The notes: generated by a model not told the origin, from the letters alone. A stretch of 36,840 nucleotides of DNA from an uncultured Pseudomonadota bacterium (GCA_903928965.1 CAIYSZ010000021.1:1-36840); one strand, 5' to 3'; counted from the first letter of the stretch, positions 9,001-17,412 are shown. Numbers and translations: made by a program.

Positions 9001-9120
9001 ATGACTATTAATTTAAAAGCGTGGGACTCGGCGGAGCATTTGCAAACCAAAGAGGACAAAGGTGGACGCAACGGCGCGGTTTAGTATGAAGTAGGCCGCC
9101 TCGGAAATGGAGCAGCTTTT
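9001..9120 (+). pseudogene. Remnant of an addiction-module antidote (HigA-like) gene
   Basis: A short frame starting at 9001 reads MTINLKAWDSAEHLQTKED before becoming unrelated and stopping at 9084. This matches the N-terminal consensus of proteobacterial 'addiction module antidote' HTH proteins (a WD-x-AE-x-L-x-T-x-ED pattern). After the stop, the same frame continues YEVGRLGNGAAFIV, which resembles the following family segment (tyrosine, helix, then a G-D/N-x-AFI motif). The helix-turn-helix part is gone and no partner toxin gene is seen, so I read this as a decayed toxin-antitoxin locus. The match is from memory and rests on about 30 residues. Confidence 0.5.
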
Positions 9121-9556
9121 ATTGTTTGGTTGGAGGTTGTGGCAAGGTGGCCGCATTATCGGCGCCCGTGCCGGGAGTAACGCGGACAATCGGTGTTGGG
9201 GCGTGGGTGGCATCCTTGTTGTCCGGAATCAATTTCCATGCGGCAATTAACAATCCAAAAAAAGTGAAGATTGCACCAACGAACCATCTTGTTTGACTGT
9301 GCAATTCGTTGGAAAAATATACCTTTAGGTCGCTAATATCTGTTTTTGTGGCATAATTCGACTTGATGACCGCAATATCGTTTTCGAGCGCGCGCACCCT
9401 TTTTTCGATCTCGGACATATTGCCTCCGTTGCCGCCGCCGGAAATTTTACGATCTACGACGTCATCTATAGTCCCATCAATGTACGCTTTAAATGGATGA
9501 GTTAAACTTGGGGTGACATCAGGAGTAGAACCATTTTCCATAGAGTTTTCAGCCAT
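9119..9556 (-). CDS. Small coiled-coil protein with one C-terminal membrane segment
   Basis: The 145-residue product is not assigned to a family. Residues 1-45 are polar and contain a Gly/Asn-rich linker (GGGNGGN). Residues about 48-85 (MSEIEKRVRALENDIAVIK and onward) form a heptad-like coiled coil. Residues about 90-112 (WFVGAIFTFFGLLIAAWKL) form one membrane helix, followed by a Pro/Thr-rich tail. The order coiled coil then single helix resembles small XhlA- or DUF1640-like membrane proteins, but I see no diagnostic motif. It overlaps the upstream gene by 8 bases, so the two are probably translated together. A GAGG precedes the ATG. A shorter start at the internal MSEIEK is possible. Confidence 0.6.
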   Translation of the reverse strand: MAENSMENGSTPDVTPSLTHPFKAYIDGTIDDVVDRKISGGGNGGNMSEIEKRVRALENDIAVIKSNYATKTDISDLKVYFSNELHSQTRWFVGAIFTFFGLLIAAWKLIPDNKDATHAPTPIVRVTPGTGADNAATLPQPPTKQ

Positions 9557-9818
9557 TTTTTGCGGCCTCTATCCATCCCCATACTGCTTTATCGTGAAAT
9601 CCATAGTAACCTTCCGCAGGAACTATGATGCAACGAACCGGCTCATGTGTTTCAAACAATTTGTTATATACTTCAAATGCTTGATTAGCTTCTGTACGCA
9701 CCAGCCATTGACCTGAAATGATTTTACGCGCCTCGTCGCTAAACGTGGACTCAACCAATGAATCCAAATCTCCTGGTTGAGACGCTCCAAAAATTGCAAA
9801 TACGTTTTGTGCAGCCAT
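9549..9818 (-). CDS. Hypothetical protein, 89 residues
   Basis: This small soluble protein begins MAAQNVFAIFGASQPGDLDSL and has no signal peptide or membrane helix. The opening resembles a beta strand followed by a turn; the middle (EARKIISGQWLVRTEANQAFEVYNKL) looks helical and the end (GYYGFHDKAVWGWIEAAKNG) is aromatic-rich. I do not recognise the family. It is the first gene of a two-gene unit whose second member is a membrane-anchored coiled-coil protein. A soluble protein paired with a small membrane protein, next to a decayed antidote gene, hints at an accessory cassette, but no function can be given. Confidence 0.55.
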   Translation of the reverse strand: MAAQNVFAIFGASQPGDLDSLVESTFSDEARKIISGQWLVRTEANQAFEVYNKLFETHEPVRCIIVPAEGYYGFHDKAVWGWIEAAKNG

Positions 9819-10216
9819 GTTCGCCAGTATAGTCTATAGTGATTATGATGTCCGCTCCACAACGCAATAATTACCATTGCATGCGACAATTTGCCGCACA
9901 AATTTTTTAAGCACCCATAAAGTCCGGCTATGTAATTTTACTTCAATTACCTTCATTCGTAACTTGTCGTTAAAATTATTGTTTGCAATATTTATCGCCA
10001 TCAAGGCGGCCATTTTAATACCAAGGCCTTACGCCGCCGGTAGCAATATGCGCCAGCCTCCGGTCACATATCCTGCCCACCGCCGCTCGCCGGCATGACG
10101 ACTTGTATTGGCGGCTACTTGGTGGATGCGTTGGCTGCCAGGACATGATTTATTCACTATTGGATAGGAATGCGTCGTTATAAATGTAAATCAGTCGAGA
10201 ATCGATCTTGAACTGA
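9819..10216. other. Intergenic region without a recognised gene
   Basis: These 398 bases lie between the two small minus-strand genes and the 3' end of the metA-like gene. Codon patterns and the short open frame at 9877-10098 show no family resemblance, and no RNA gene, repeat shared with the rest of the window, or convincing terminator is visible. The GC-rich portion at 10020-10130 stands out from its AT-rich surroundings but I cannot assign it. Confidence 0.4.
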
Positions 10217-11281
10217 TTATAACCCCAACGGATTTTCCGGATCCACCCCCGGCATGAACGGCCTGCGCCGGTCATCGTCGGTAATCTGATACACCTTGCC
10301 CAGCCAATTGTTGAACACCGCCTTGGCCGAATCGCGCCAGGTATTATCCAAATCCTCGATAATCCGCTCCTCCGGCATCGGCTGCAAAGGCGCGCCGCTG
10401 ATTTTCGCCTCCGTTACCAGCGACCGGTATTCGTTCAAAATCTCCCGCGCCTCGGCATTAAAATAATTTTCCGGAAACGGCGGATAATCCGTGCGTTGAT
10501 TGCGGTAAAAGCGCACCACCTCGCGCTTGTATTCCTTTAACAAACTGATGGCGTCGTACTCCGGATGCCCCTGAAAAAACACCACCCGAAAACCGTCCGG
10601 ACTCACCGCCAAATGCACATCGGCCTCCTTGCTGACCGCCAACACCTTTAACCCCAAACGCTCCATATCCTCGCGGTATATTCCGTTATAACGCGAATGC
10701 GGCACGTCGAAACGGGTATTAATGTCCGAGGTCAAAGGGTGCGAACGATCCACCACTTTGTGACTGAACACGCCCCAGCGCTTATCCGGCAAGCGAGAAC
10801 GCTCCACCCCGTAACAATATTGAATCAAGGCGTGCGTGGCCAAACAAGAGCATAAAGTCGAGGTCACGCTCTCCTTCGCCCAGGCGATAACTTCCGTCAG
10901 CGGCCGCCAAAACGCTTCCATTTGCAAATGCGGTTGCGACACGTTGGCCCCGCTGATAATCAACGCATCCAAGCCTTCGCGGCGGATTTTATCAAAAGGT
11001 TCGTAATATTTTTCAATATGCTCGGCCATCTCCGGACCGCGCGGCAAACCGTCCAGCGTAAACAAATGCACATGAAATTGCACGATTTGATTGCAGGCGC
11101 CGACCAAACGCAAAAATTGACGTTCCGTGGCCTCCAACGCGGCGTCAGGCATCAGATTGATCAAGCCGATATGCAGCTCGCGGATATTCTGATGCGCGGC
11201 GCGTTCCGGAGTCAGAATTTCTTCTCCCTCTTCTCGCAAACGGCGGAAAGTGGGTAAATCAGTAGTAGCGATTAATGGCAT
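10217..11281 (-). CDS. metA: MetA-family homoserine O-acyltransferase (probable succinyltransferase)
   Basis: MetA enzymes acylate homoserine in the first committed step of methionine synthesis. The 354-residue protein follows the family from HIGLINLMPDAALEATERQF through the nucleophile region VTSTLCSCLATHA, where Cys146 aligns with the E. coli catalytic Cys142. The catalytic His/Glu are in FQGHPEYD (His239, Glu241). It is divergent: the segment that reads TGAP(L/V)(G/E) in classical members is SGANVS here. That puts Ser115 at the position where Gly or Glu is reported to decide succinyl- versus acetyl-CoA use. There is a C-terminal extension of roughly 45-50 residues compared with E. coli MetA (309). 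It ends a two-gene unit with the upstream ATPase (5-base gap). Acyl donor not determined. Confidence 0.8.
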   Translation of the reverse strand: MPLIATTDLPTFRRLREEGEEILTPERAAHQNIRELHIGLINLMPDAALEATERQFLRLVGACNQIVQFHVHLFTLDGLPRGPEMAEHIEKYYEPFDKIRREGLDALIISGANVSQPHLQMEAFWRPLTEVIAWAKESVTSTLCSCLATHALIQYCYGVERSRLPDKRWGVFSHKVVDRSHPLTSDINTRFDVPHSRYNGIYREDMERLGLKVLAVSKEADVHLAVSPDGFRVVFFQGHPEYDAISLLKEYKREVVRFYRNQRTDYPPFPENYFNAEAREILNEYRSLVTEAKISGAPLQPMPEERIIEDLDNTWRDSAKAVFNNWLGKVYQITDDDRRRPFMPGVDPENPLGL

Positions 11282-11286
11282 GCGGC

Positions 11287-12135
11287 TTAATTCGAGTGTT
11301 CTGACATAGCGCGGGCGATCAATTGAATGAAATCGTCCTCATTGTTGACTTGGGCGGCATCCTCCGCGCTAACGGTATAACCGTAGTCGCGGGCGATTTT
11401 TTCATAACGCGGCAAGCGTGATGCATACAAAGCCGGAAACACCCAGGAAACGAATTCGTCCGGAGCCATTTCCTCGGCGCTAGCCAGTCCCTTGAACGCT
11501 AAAAATTCGGCAAGTTTTTCGTCTACGAACGCTTCCCGGTAATATAATGGCTTAGGATCGGATTTGGCCCGCTCCACGATGGTCGCCCGCAACGACTCCG
11601 GAATCTCGATATACACCAACACGGTATGCCGCGCCAAGGTTTCCAGCACTTGCGGGTCGTCCAGCTCGCACACGCTGCCGCCGGCGTCATTGATAAAATG
11701 CTTGTACCCGTAAATCGTCTCCGCCTTGCGGATAAAGCTTGGCACATCGTTCATGGCGGCGATTTCCGCCTGCCGGTGCAAGGCTTGCCGCCGTTTGAAC
11801 TCCTCCAACGGCAAACCACCCAAGGCCGGATTGCCCAATTTCCCCAGAAAACTGGACACCGGAGCCAAATTGTCTACCGTGATATTGCTGCGGATATAAA
11901 TTGAATCAGATTTCAACAGCTCGCGCAGGAAGGGCACCTTCATGGCTTGCTGCTTGATATTGTCCAAGATCGGCTCCTCCAAATATTTGGTGCCGATGCG
12001 ATAATCGCCTGAATAATGAAACCATTTATCCTTGGGCAATTTATTGGACAAAGTGGTCTTGCCCGCCCCGGACATGGCTAACAGGGTAATGGTCTTGGAT
12101 TCCCAAGCCAAAAATTCTTGCGAAGTCATTCTCAT
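11287..12135 (-). CDS. P-loop ATPase adjacent to the metA-like gene
   Basis: This is a 282-residue soluble P-loop protein. The Walker A motif at residues 20-27 reads AMSGAGKT, with Ala in place of the usual first Gly and the GKT core intact. Downstream features include WFHYSGDYRIGTKYL, HFINDAGGSVCEL (a possible Walker B-like strand ending in Asp) and a helical C-terminal third. The layout recalls small kinases of the shikimate/gluconate-kinase type, but there is no clear substrate motif, so I call only an ATPase. It starts the unit with metA (5-base gap). An alternative start two codons downstream (MTSQEF) cannot be excluded; neither has a strong Shine-Dalgarno. Confidence 0.65.
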   Translation of the reverse strand: MRMTSQEFLAWESKTITLLAMSGAGKTTLSNKLPKDKWFHYSGDYRIGTKYLEEPILDNIKQQAMKVPFLRELLKSDSIYIRSNITVDNLAPVSSFLGKLGNPALGGLPLEEFKRRQALHRQAEIAAMNDVPSFIRKAETIYGYKHFINDAGGSVCELDDPQVLETLARHTVLVYIEIPESLRATIVERAKSDPKPLYYREAFVDEKLAEFLAFKGLASAEEMAPDEFVSWVFPALYASRLPRYEKIARDYGYTVSAEDAAQVNNEDDFIQLIARAMSEHSN

Positions 12136-12867
12136 GTTAATGCACGCTAATCAAACGTTCATGGCGGCGAAGACGCCGGAAAAGTAGTCTATTATAAGAG
12201 AAAATTGCAAGAAATCTTAGCTACCTGTTTAAGCCGGGACCGTTTATCTTTTTTCATGGATTCACGGCCTGGGTTGTGGGTTGCCTATACAGTCTTAGCA
12301 ACGGAGGGAAGCTATCCGCAAGACGCCGTGAACCCGTCCTCGCTCCTAGCCTTCCCCGCCCCGCCAAGACCTCAAACGCTTGGTCGCTTTAAAGTCATCC
12401 CAACTTAAATGGGTAGCCGAAATCCTATTGCATCCGCTATTACCCACCACTCATAGTTACTAAGCAGTTGGTTTCAAGAAACAGTTATGGGTTTTTTTAT
12501 TCTATTTGCAACATTTATAGAACAACAATCAAAAACTGAGTAATTCAGTAGGTAATTTTAGATTGCCAATCTGTAGAGCAATATATCTCCCTCATTTAAA
12601 GACAAAAACCAGTCAACCGCGCTATTTAATTGATTAAATTAGTTTTTTTAAATGAAATTAATTCCTACCATTTAGTGATGTAGAAATATTTGCAAATTAC
12701 ACCTGATTCGATTAGCATTCCAAACTGAGGGCGAATGGAATAAAACTTTTGGCCGCTGCCAGATTTTAATACGGTTAGCCTCAGTAAAAGGAAAACTGCA
12801 AGCTCAATAAACTCAATGTAAAAAATTTTTTTCGCCTACCTATGCTTAACAACTTAAAAGGAAAGTC
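12136..12867. other. AT-rich noncoding leader region with a short GC-rich inverted-repeat segment
   Basis: These 732 bases hold no gene I can support. The segment 12225-12405 is richer in GC and contains an 8-bp inverted repeat, TTCACGGC (12261-12268) and GCCGTGAA (12325-12332). It looks like the remains of a dispersed intergenic repeat. The 67-codon open frame over it has no family resemblance. From about 12420 the sequence is strongly AT-rich and probably carries the promoter of the surface gene at 12868, whose Shine-Dalgarno (AAGGA, 5 bases before the ATG) is clear. Confidence 0.4.
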
Positions 12868-14547
12868 ATGAAACAGAAATTTTCGTTTAAAACCGGCAAG
12901 GCGCTGATAACTGCGTCGCTAGCGTCCGGCTTATCCATGCAACCGGCCCTGGCCGAAATATCATACCCTCCAAACGGCAGCACAACTTCGACCGCGCTGG
13001 GCGAGTTCGACATTACCGTTAACCAGGATATCAATCTGGGCGGCATATCTCTGAATGCCGGGGACATACTGCAAACCCCTATTTTGGAAGATACAAACGC
13101 GCAGATTAGCACCACTTTGGACTCTAATCCAAACGTGGTCGATACCGTGATAAACAATCTAGACCTGGGCGGGCAAAGCGCCTACTCCTCCAATTATCAG
13201 GTGTATGACGCGGGGGCATGGACAAATACCGGTATTTCCGGCGCCGGCACCAATGTCTACGCAGGCGATATCGCGAATCTGGTAAACGGCGGCGAATATG
13301 TCGGCACCCCGTCTAGTCTAGGCACGATTACCTCCAACTATGGCAACGGCACTTTTCCCGCGACTAGCCAATTTGGACAATATGTCGATATTAGTTTGCC
13401 AAATTTGCCCGCCGGCGATTATTTATATAATATCAATCCGTTGAATGTTAGCGCCAATACTAATGGCAGCAATCCCGCCAATGATAGCAATATCGTCAAT
13501 GGCAACGCTAACACCAATGTGTTTCCCGCGATTTCGGATACCGGTATCAACCCATTCACCAGCACCGCCGCCAGTGAAGTTTATTTGTACGACGCCGCTA
13601 ATAACCAAAGCATAGATATCGGCACAATCAGCACGGCTCAAGAGGCGTTCTACAGCAACCATGGCCAGGTGGATTTCTCCTCCTTTCAGACCAGCTACCC
13701 TTCCGCGGGTCCGGCTTTCGATTACATGACCACTGGCGCGGGTACTTACATAAGCTACTCAAACCCGTCACTGGGCATAACCTCGCCGCTATCCATTGAT
13801 CTGCAAGGCGTACCCATCGGCACGACGGGCGGAATCAATTACGGTCAAGCAGACACCATCGTCGAACGTCTGGATTCAGCCATACCTAACGCGGTTGGAA
13901 CCACTTTCTCGACGGCGATACAAGTCCAAACCGTGCAACTGCAAAGCACGCAGGAATTTACTATCAACGGCCAAACAGGTTATGTTTACGCCGTGCTTGA
14001 TCGTCAAGACGCTCAACCCGGCGATCCGGCCGCAAACGTGAACGGTACGCTCCTAGACCCGAATACCATGGCGATAACCGCCGTTCATACCGATACTTCC
14101 GGCCAGGTGACGGGAGGTACTTACGACGCCTACCTTAACTTCAATGTTAGCCTGTATTTCGGCGGTAAAATCGTGGATACCCTTCAAAACGGTCAAGTTG
14201 TCGCCACCGACCCCACCGGCTTTGCAATCCCGGGCTCAGTGGACATCAACATTCAAGGCGGCAATATTGACTGGGCCACCAAATCCTGCACAAGCTCGGG
14301 CTCCTGCGTGGGCGGCACCAATACCGAACACTTCTTTCCCGGCGTGGACCCAACTACCAATCAAATTAGCGTTAACAACGACGCTAGCTACTACAGCTTT
14401 TCTCATGACGAACATCATATTGTTTATTCCGACCCGGCGCCAACCCCTGAAGCGGATGAATGGCTGATGATGTTGTCCGGCTTAAGCCTGCTTGGACTGT
14501 GGACTAAATCGCAAAAATCTTCCGCGACCAAAACTATCGCCGCATAG
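12868..14547 (+). CDS. Secreted surface protein with C-terminal exosortase-like sorting tail
   Basis: The 559-residue protein has a classical signal peptide (KQKFSFKTGKALITASLAS, cleavage expected after ...QPALA). The mature part is rich in Asn, Ser, Thr, Gly and Asp with almost no Cys, typical of extracellular beta-rich proteins. The C-terminus reads PTPEADEWLMMLSGLSLLG then LWTKSQK. This is a Pro-rich motif, one hydrophobic helix and basic residues, the layout of PEP-CTERM-like signals processed by exosortase/archaeosortase systems in Gram-negatives. The ADEW variant and the unusually long 14-residue tail after the helix are notable. I do not recognise the extracellular domain. No exosortase gene is in the window. 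It opens the 12-24 kb surface-protein island. Confidence 0.75.
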   Translation: MKQKFSFKTGKALITASLASGLSMQPALAEISYPPNGSTTSTALGEFDITVNQDINLGGISLNAGDILQTPILEDTNAQISTTLDSNPNVVDTVINNLDLGGQSAYSSNYQVYDAGAWTNTGISGAGTNVYAGDIANLVNGGEYVGTPSSLGTITSNYGNGTFPATSQFGQYVDISLPNLPAGDYLYNINPLNVSANTNGSNPANDSNIVNGNANTNVFPAISDTGINPFTSTAASEVYLYDAANNQSIDIGTISTAQEAFYSNHGQVDFSSFQTSYPSAGPAFDYMTTGAGTYISYSNPSLGITSPLSIDLQGVPIGTTGGINYGQADTIVERLDSAIPNAVGTTFSTAIQVQTVQLQSTQEFTINGQTGYVYAVLDRQDAQPGDPAANVNGTLLDPNTMAITAVHTDTSGQVTGGTYDAYLNFNVSLYFGGKIVDTLQNGQVVATDPTGFAIPGSVDINIQGGNIDWATKSCTSSGSCVGGTNTEHFFPGVDPTTNQISVNNDASYYSFSHDEHHIVYSDPAPTPEADEWLMMLSGLSLLGLWTKSQKSSATKTIAA

Positions 14548-14572
14548 GGTTCGCTTTTTATTTCCGTCAACC

Positions 14573-14617
14573 GCTGTATCCCGTCCGAATCGAATAGAGA
14601 TTCGGTCGGAATACAGC
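14573..14617 (+). terminator. Long hairpin downstream of the surface-protein gene
   Basis: Arms 14573-14591 and 14599-14617 pair over 19 positions with two mismatches around a 7-base loop. The hairpin begins 26 bases after the stop codon at 14547. It is strong and well placed for a terminator, although it is not followed by a run of T. It could also stabilise the 3' end of the mRNA. Confidence 0.55.
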
Positions 14618-14724
14618 ACAGTTTGCTCAGATGCTTGTGACTGGCGATTCAATAATGCAGTTCGCAATGCTCAATCTTAATGTAAATACTTTGTAATTAT
14701 TCAGCATGATTTTTCAACACCAAA

Positions 14725-14823
14725 GGAACCTCTGATTAATTCGTTGCTTCAAAACTCAGTGCTTTTTAAATAAAAAACTTGACACCAATGTTTGCTTGAA
14801 AAACTGATTAAATCAGAGGTTCT
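14725..14823 (+). mobile_element. MITE copy 1 (99 bp, non-coding)
   Basis: This is one of three copies in the window of a 99-bp element with terminal inverted repeats beginning GGAACCTCTGATT. The left end is exact; the last base of the right end differs (T instead of C). Internal sequence such as GCTTCAAAA and TTTGCTTGAAAAACTGAT is shared with the other copies. No target duplication is visible here (CAAA on the left, TGAA on the right), consistent with an older insertion. It encodes nothing and must have been moved by a transposase elsewhere. Confidence 0.85.
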
Positions 14824-14951
14824 TGAACATCAATACCACCCTTCCTACGCTGAATAGTCACAATAATACTTCATTAAACGCCTTAATCGATTATACAGAC
14901 TAACAACCAGCGCTTGGCCGCTCTAAAAGTCTGCAAGTTTTGAAAGAACTT

Positions 14952-15043
14952 AAGTACTTATGCATAATAAATCAGGCATTACAACATAATAAGCCATTGA
15001 CTTTAAATATTTAAATACCGTAAAACTTATGCATAAGCTCTTA
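14952..15043 (+). repeat. Intergenic direct repeat R1 with two TTATGCATAA palindromes
   Basis: This segment resembles 19471-19562 in the same orientation. Shared stretches include AAGTACTTATGCATAATAAA, AATAA(A/G)CCATTGA and AATACC. Each copy carries two perfect TTATGCATAA palindromes with starts exactly 69 bases apart (14958 and 15027 here). R1 lies about 150 bases upstream of the first propeller gene, so the palindromes could be operator sites. Confidence 0.7.
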
Positions 15044-15188
15044 TATTATATTTTTAATTATTATTTTTAAAAAAAACACTTGGATTTAGGTGTGCTTTTT
15101 TACGCAAATCTCTTCTTGAGATATGCTAAAAAAGAATAGTTTAAAATACCAAAATTCTATCCTATTCTATTAATCATGGACCATCAAT

Positions 15189-17066
15189 ATGCAGCGGCTT
15201 GCCAATAAAGTTAAAAAAAAATACCCAATCTTATTATCAACCGGCGCAGTGATAAGCTTGCTGGCTAATATTCCGCTTGTTATAGCCAACCCAGCGCCAT
15301 TCTATGAGAGCCGTAACGATCATTATCGTACCGGCGCCAATCTCAATGAAACAATATTGAATACATCCAATGTCAATTATTCCGAATTCGGTTTGCTGTT
15401 TTCTTTGCCGGTGGACAATCCCATCGTAACTCAAACCTTGTATGCGCCCGGCGTCAGCGTCAAAAATGTCTTGCATAATGTGGTTTATATTTCCACTACC
15501 GGCGGTTCGGTTTATGCTTATGACGCTGATCAATCCGGCCCTCCGCTTTGGGTGGACCATTTTGCCGCCGCCACGCCCGGCGTCAAATGGTCAATCGAGA
15601 GTACGCCGGTCATTGATCCGGCCACAAATACACTCTACGTGGTGGCGCGGGATACTTCCCTAATCACGCGTGAATTCAAATTGCATGCGCTGGATTTGTC
15701 CACCGGCGCCGAAAAATTCAATGGCCCGGCGGTTTTGTCCGGTACTTATACAGCTAACGGCCACACATTGAATTTTTCCAATCTAAGCGGCAGCCAAAAT
15801 TTAAAATCGCATGCTGGGCTGGCTCTGGCCAATGGGCAAGTGATTATTTGCTTCAGTACATCAAACGAAGGTCCCGGTATCAGCTACAACGGTTGGGTTT
15901 TGTCATATAACGCCGCCACCCTGCAACCGACCGCGGCTTTCGCCTCCATTATCTCTCCGCCTGCCGTCGGCGGCGGCATATGGCAAGCCGGACGCGCGCC
16001 GGTAGTGGACGACAATGGTTATATTTATTTATTTGTGGGTAATACCTATAATCCTATCAATTATAAAGCGGCGGCAAACGGTTACGACGGCACAGGCAAT
16101 TTCAGCGAAAGTCTGCTGAAGCTGGATTCAAAATTGAATTTGATAGACTGGTTTACTCCCGGCGCCTGGGCAAATCTCGATAACAATGATATGGATTTAT
16201 CTAGCTCCGGCCCAACCTTGATAGAAGGAACCGGTTTATTAACCGGCGCAGGAAAAGACGGCAACCTATATGTTTGGAATACGAATAACTTGGGCCATTA
16301 CAACGCCACGGATGCGCAAGTGGTGCAAAAAATGCCGGCGCCAAACAATAACCAAAGAGTAATGAATGGCGTCGTATTTTGGCGGCGCACTACAGAACAA
16401 GGCGGCAGCCTATTGTTTAATGTTTATAATAACAGCCCAATCTTCTCCTTAGTCTTTAATAACCCAAAATTGAACCCCACGCCGGTATCATCTTCCTCGG
16501 TAAGCGAAGCCATTAACTCCGGCAAACATAATTCGGTAGCGCTATCGGCGAATGGCGGCAATCCCGGAACCGGCATCATCTGGGAATTGCAAAACAACGC
16601 CATCACCAATGCCAGCGTACTGAGAGCGATGGACGCCGAGAATCTGGGTAACGAGCTTTGGAATTCATCAACTTATCTATCCGATAATCTGCAAGGGGGG
16701 ACTACCTATATACCGCCGACCGTATCCAACGGCAAAGTCTATGCGCCCACCTTGGACAGTCAATTGGTTGTATACGGATTAAAATCTCAATTATTTTCGG
16801 TTACTCAGCTCGCCAATCAAACTGCGGCGTTAAATAGTGGTGTTAGCCTACAAATAAACGCCAGCGCGGGCGGCGATACACTGGCTTATGCCGCGACCGG
16901 TTTGCCCGCGGGTTTAAAAATTAACCCTAAATCAGGACTCATTAGCGGTTCCCCGACAGCGATTGGTAATTATTTAATCGTAGTGACGGTAACGGATAGC
17001 AATACCAACAGACAAGTCACTATGAAATTTTCGTGGACCATTTTGCGCGGGATAATCAAATCGTAA
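15189..17066 (+). CDS. Secreted beta-propeller protein with C-terminal putative-Ig domain, copy 1
   Basis: The 625-residue protein has a basic N-terminus and a hydrophobic signal segment (about 13-33, ending in ...VIANPAP). Residues about 40-530 form a PQQ-like beta-propeller with blades such as GGSVYAYDADQSGPPLWVDHF and DGNLYVWNTN. The C-terminal 80 residues (SAGGDTLAYAATGLPAGLKI...ISGSP) match the He_PIG/putative-Ig fold often found in adhesins. No transmembrane anchor follows, so it is probably secreted or outer-surface associated. Catalytic residues of PQQ dehydrogenases are not evident, so it is likely a structural or binding propeller. An inverted paralogue of identical length lies at 17413-19290 and both end RGIIKS. 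Confidence 0.82.
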   Translation: MQRLANKVKKKYPILLSTGAVISLLANIPLVIANPAPFYESRNDHYRTGANLNETILNTSNVNYSEFGLLFSLPVDNPIVTQTLYAPGVSVKNVLHNVVYISTTGGSVYAYDADQSGPPLWVDHFAAATPGVKWSIESTPVIDPATNTLYVVARDTSLITREFKLHALDLSTGAEKFNGPAVLSGTYTANGHTLNFSNLSGSQNLKSHAGLALANGQVIICFSTSNEGPGISYNGWVLSYNAATLQPTAAFASIISPPAVGGGIWQAGRAPVVDDNGYIYLFVGNTYNPINYKAAANGYDGTGNFSESLLKLDSKLNLIDWFTPGAWANLDNNDMDLSSSGPTLIEGTGLLTGAGKDGNLYVWNTNNLGHYNATDAQVVQKMPAPNNNQRVMNGVVFWRRTTEQGGSLLFNVYNNSPIFSLVFNNPKLNPTPVSSSSVSEAINSGKHNSVALSANGGNPGTGIIWELQNNAITNASVLRAMDAENLGNELWNSSTYLSDNLQGGTTYIPPTVSNGKVYAPTLDSQLVVYGLKSQLFSVTQLANQTAALNSGVSLQINASAGGDTLAYAATGLPAGLKINPKSGLISGSPTAIGNYLIVVTVTDSNTNRQVTMKFSWTILRGIIKS

Positions 17067-17223
17067 CATTTTGCGATGAAGCGCACCATTCGCGAATACT
17101 CGCCAGCGATCATACTCACGCGATTATACTTAATTGACGCGCTTCCACTCTGTTCAGCGCGTCCGTGTTTTTGTCTCACTAAAGGTTGTAGGTAATCAGA
17201 GTTACTTATGAAAAATTGACGGA

Positions 17224-17300
17224 CGGTTTGCTCTTTTAAAAAAGAGTAGACTATTTTCCACCGCCACGCTCGGCGTGAAATAGTTATTAAGAGCAAACCG
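17224..17300. repeat. Perfect 12-bp inverted repeat in the spacer between the propeller genes
   Basis: CGGTTTGCTCTT (17224-17235) is the exact reverse complement of AAGAGCAAACCG (17289-17300). A smaller TCTTTTAAAAAAGA hairpin lies just inside the left arm. The right arm lies inside the decayed propeller copy, at a point where the intact genes do not have this sequence. It may be the scar of a small insertion or a transcription-ending structure between convergent genes. Confidence 0.55.
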
Positions 17301-17332
17301 ATTATTGATCCGGGCCGTCAAACACTTTGCGC
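17248..17332 (+). pseudogene. Fossil fragment of a third propeller gene
   Basis: In the spacer between the two convergent paralogues, 17248-17332 aligns with the part of those genes coding WVDHF...TPGV...STPVIDPA...TLYVV. Shared DNA words include CCGCCACG, GGCGT and, with copy 2, CCGATTATTGATCCGG followed by ACACT. The fragment has frameshifts and stops, and one frame still reads KPIIDPGRQTL. Orientation is the same as copy 1. The rest of that copy has been lost. This shows that the family was at least three genes here. Confidence 0.75.
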
Positions 17333-17412
17333 AGATTAAAAGCATTAACTAAACCCATTAAAAATTTGAATAGATTCTTACTTGAAATTAAAGTCACAGC
17401 CTAAAGTTTAAG

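Noticed and set aside
9877..10098. 73-codon open frame
   Set aside because: Composition is not gene-like and no motif is seen; it overlaps no conserved feature.
12205..12408. 67-codon open frame downstream of the ATPase promoter region
   Set aside because: There is no ribosome-binding site, no family resemblance and no coding-like pattern; the area looks like a decayed intergenic repeat.
15189..17066. PQQ-dependent alcohol or methanol dehydrogenase
   Set aside because: Only the propeller pattern is shared; the catalytic Asp/Cys-Cys and calcium or lanthanide ligand motifs of those enzymes are not seen, and an Ig-like domain ends the protein.
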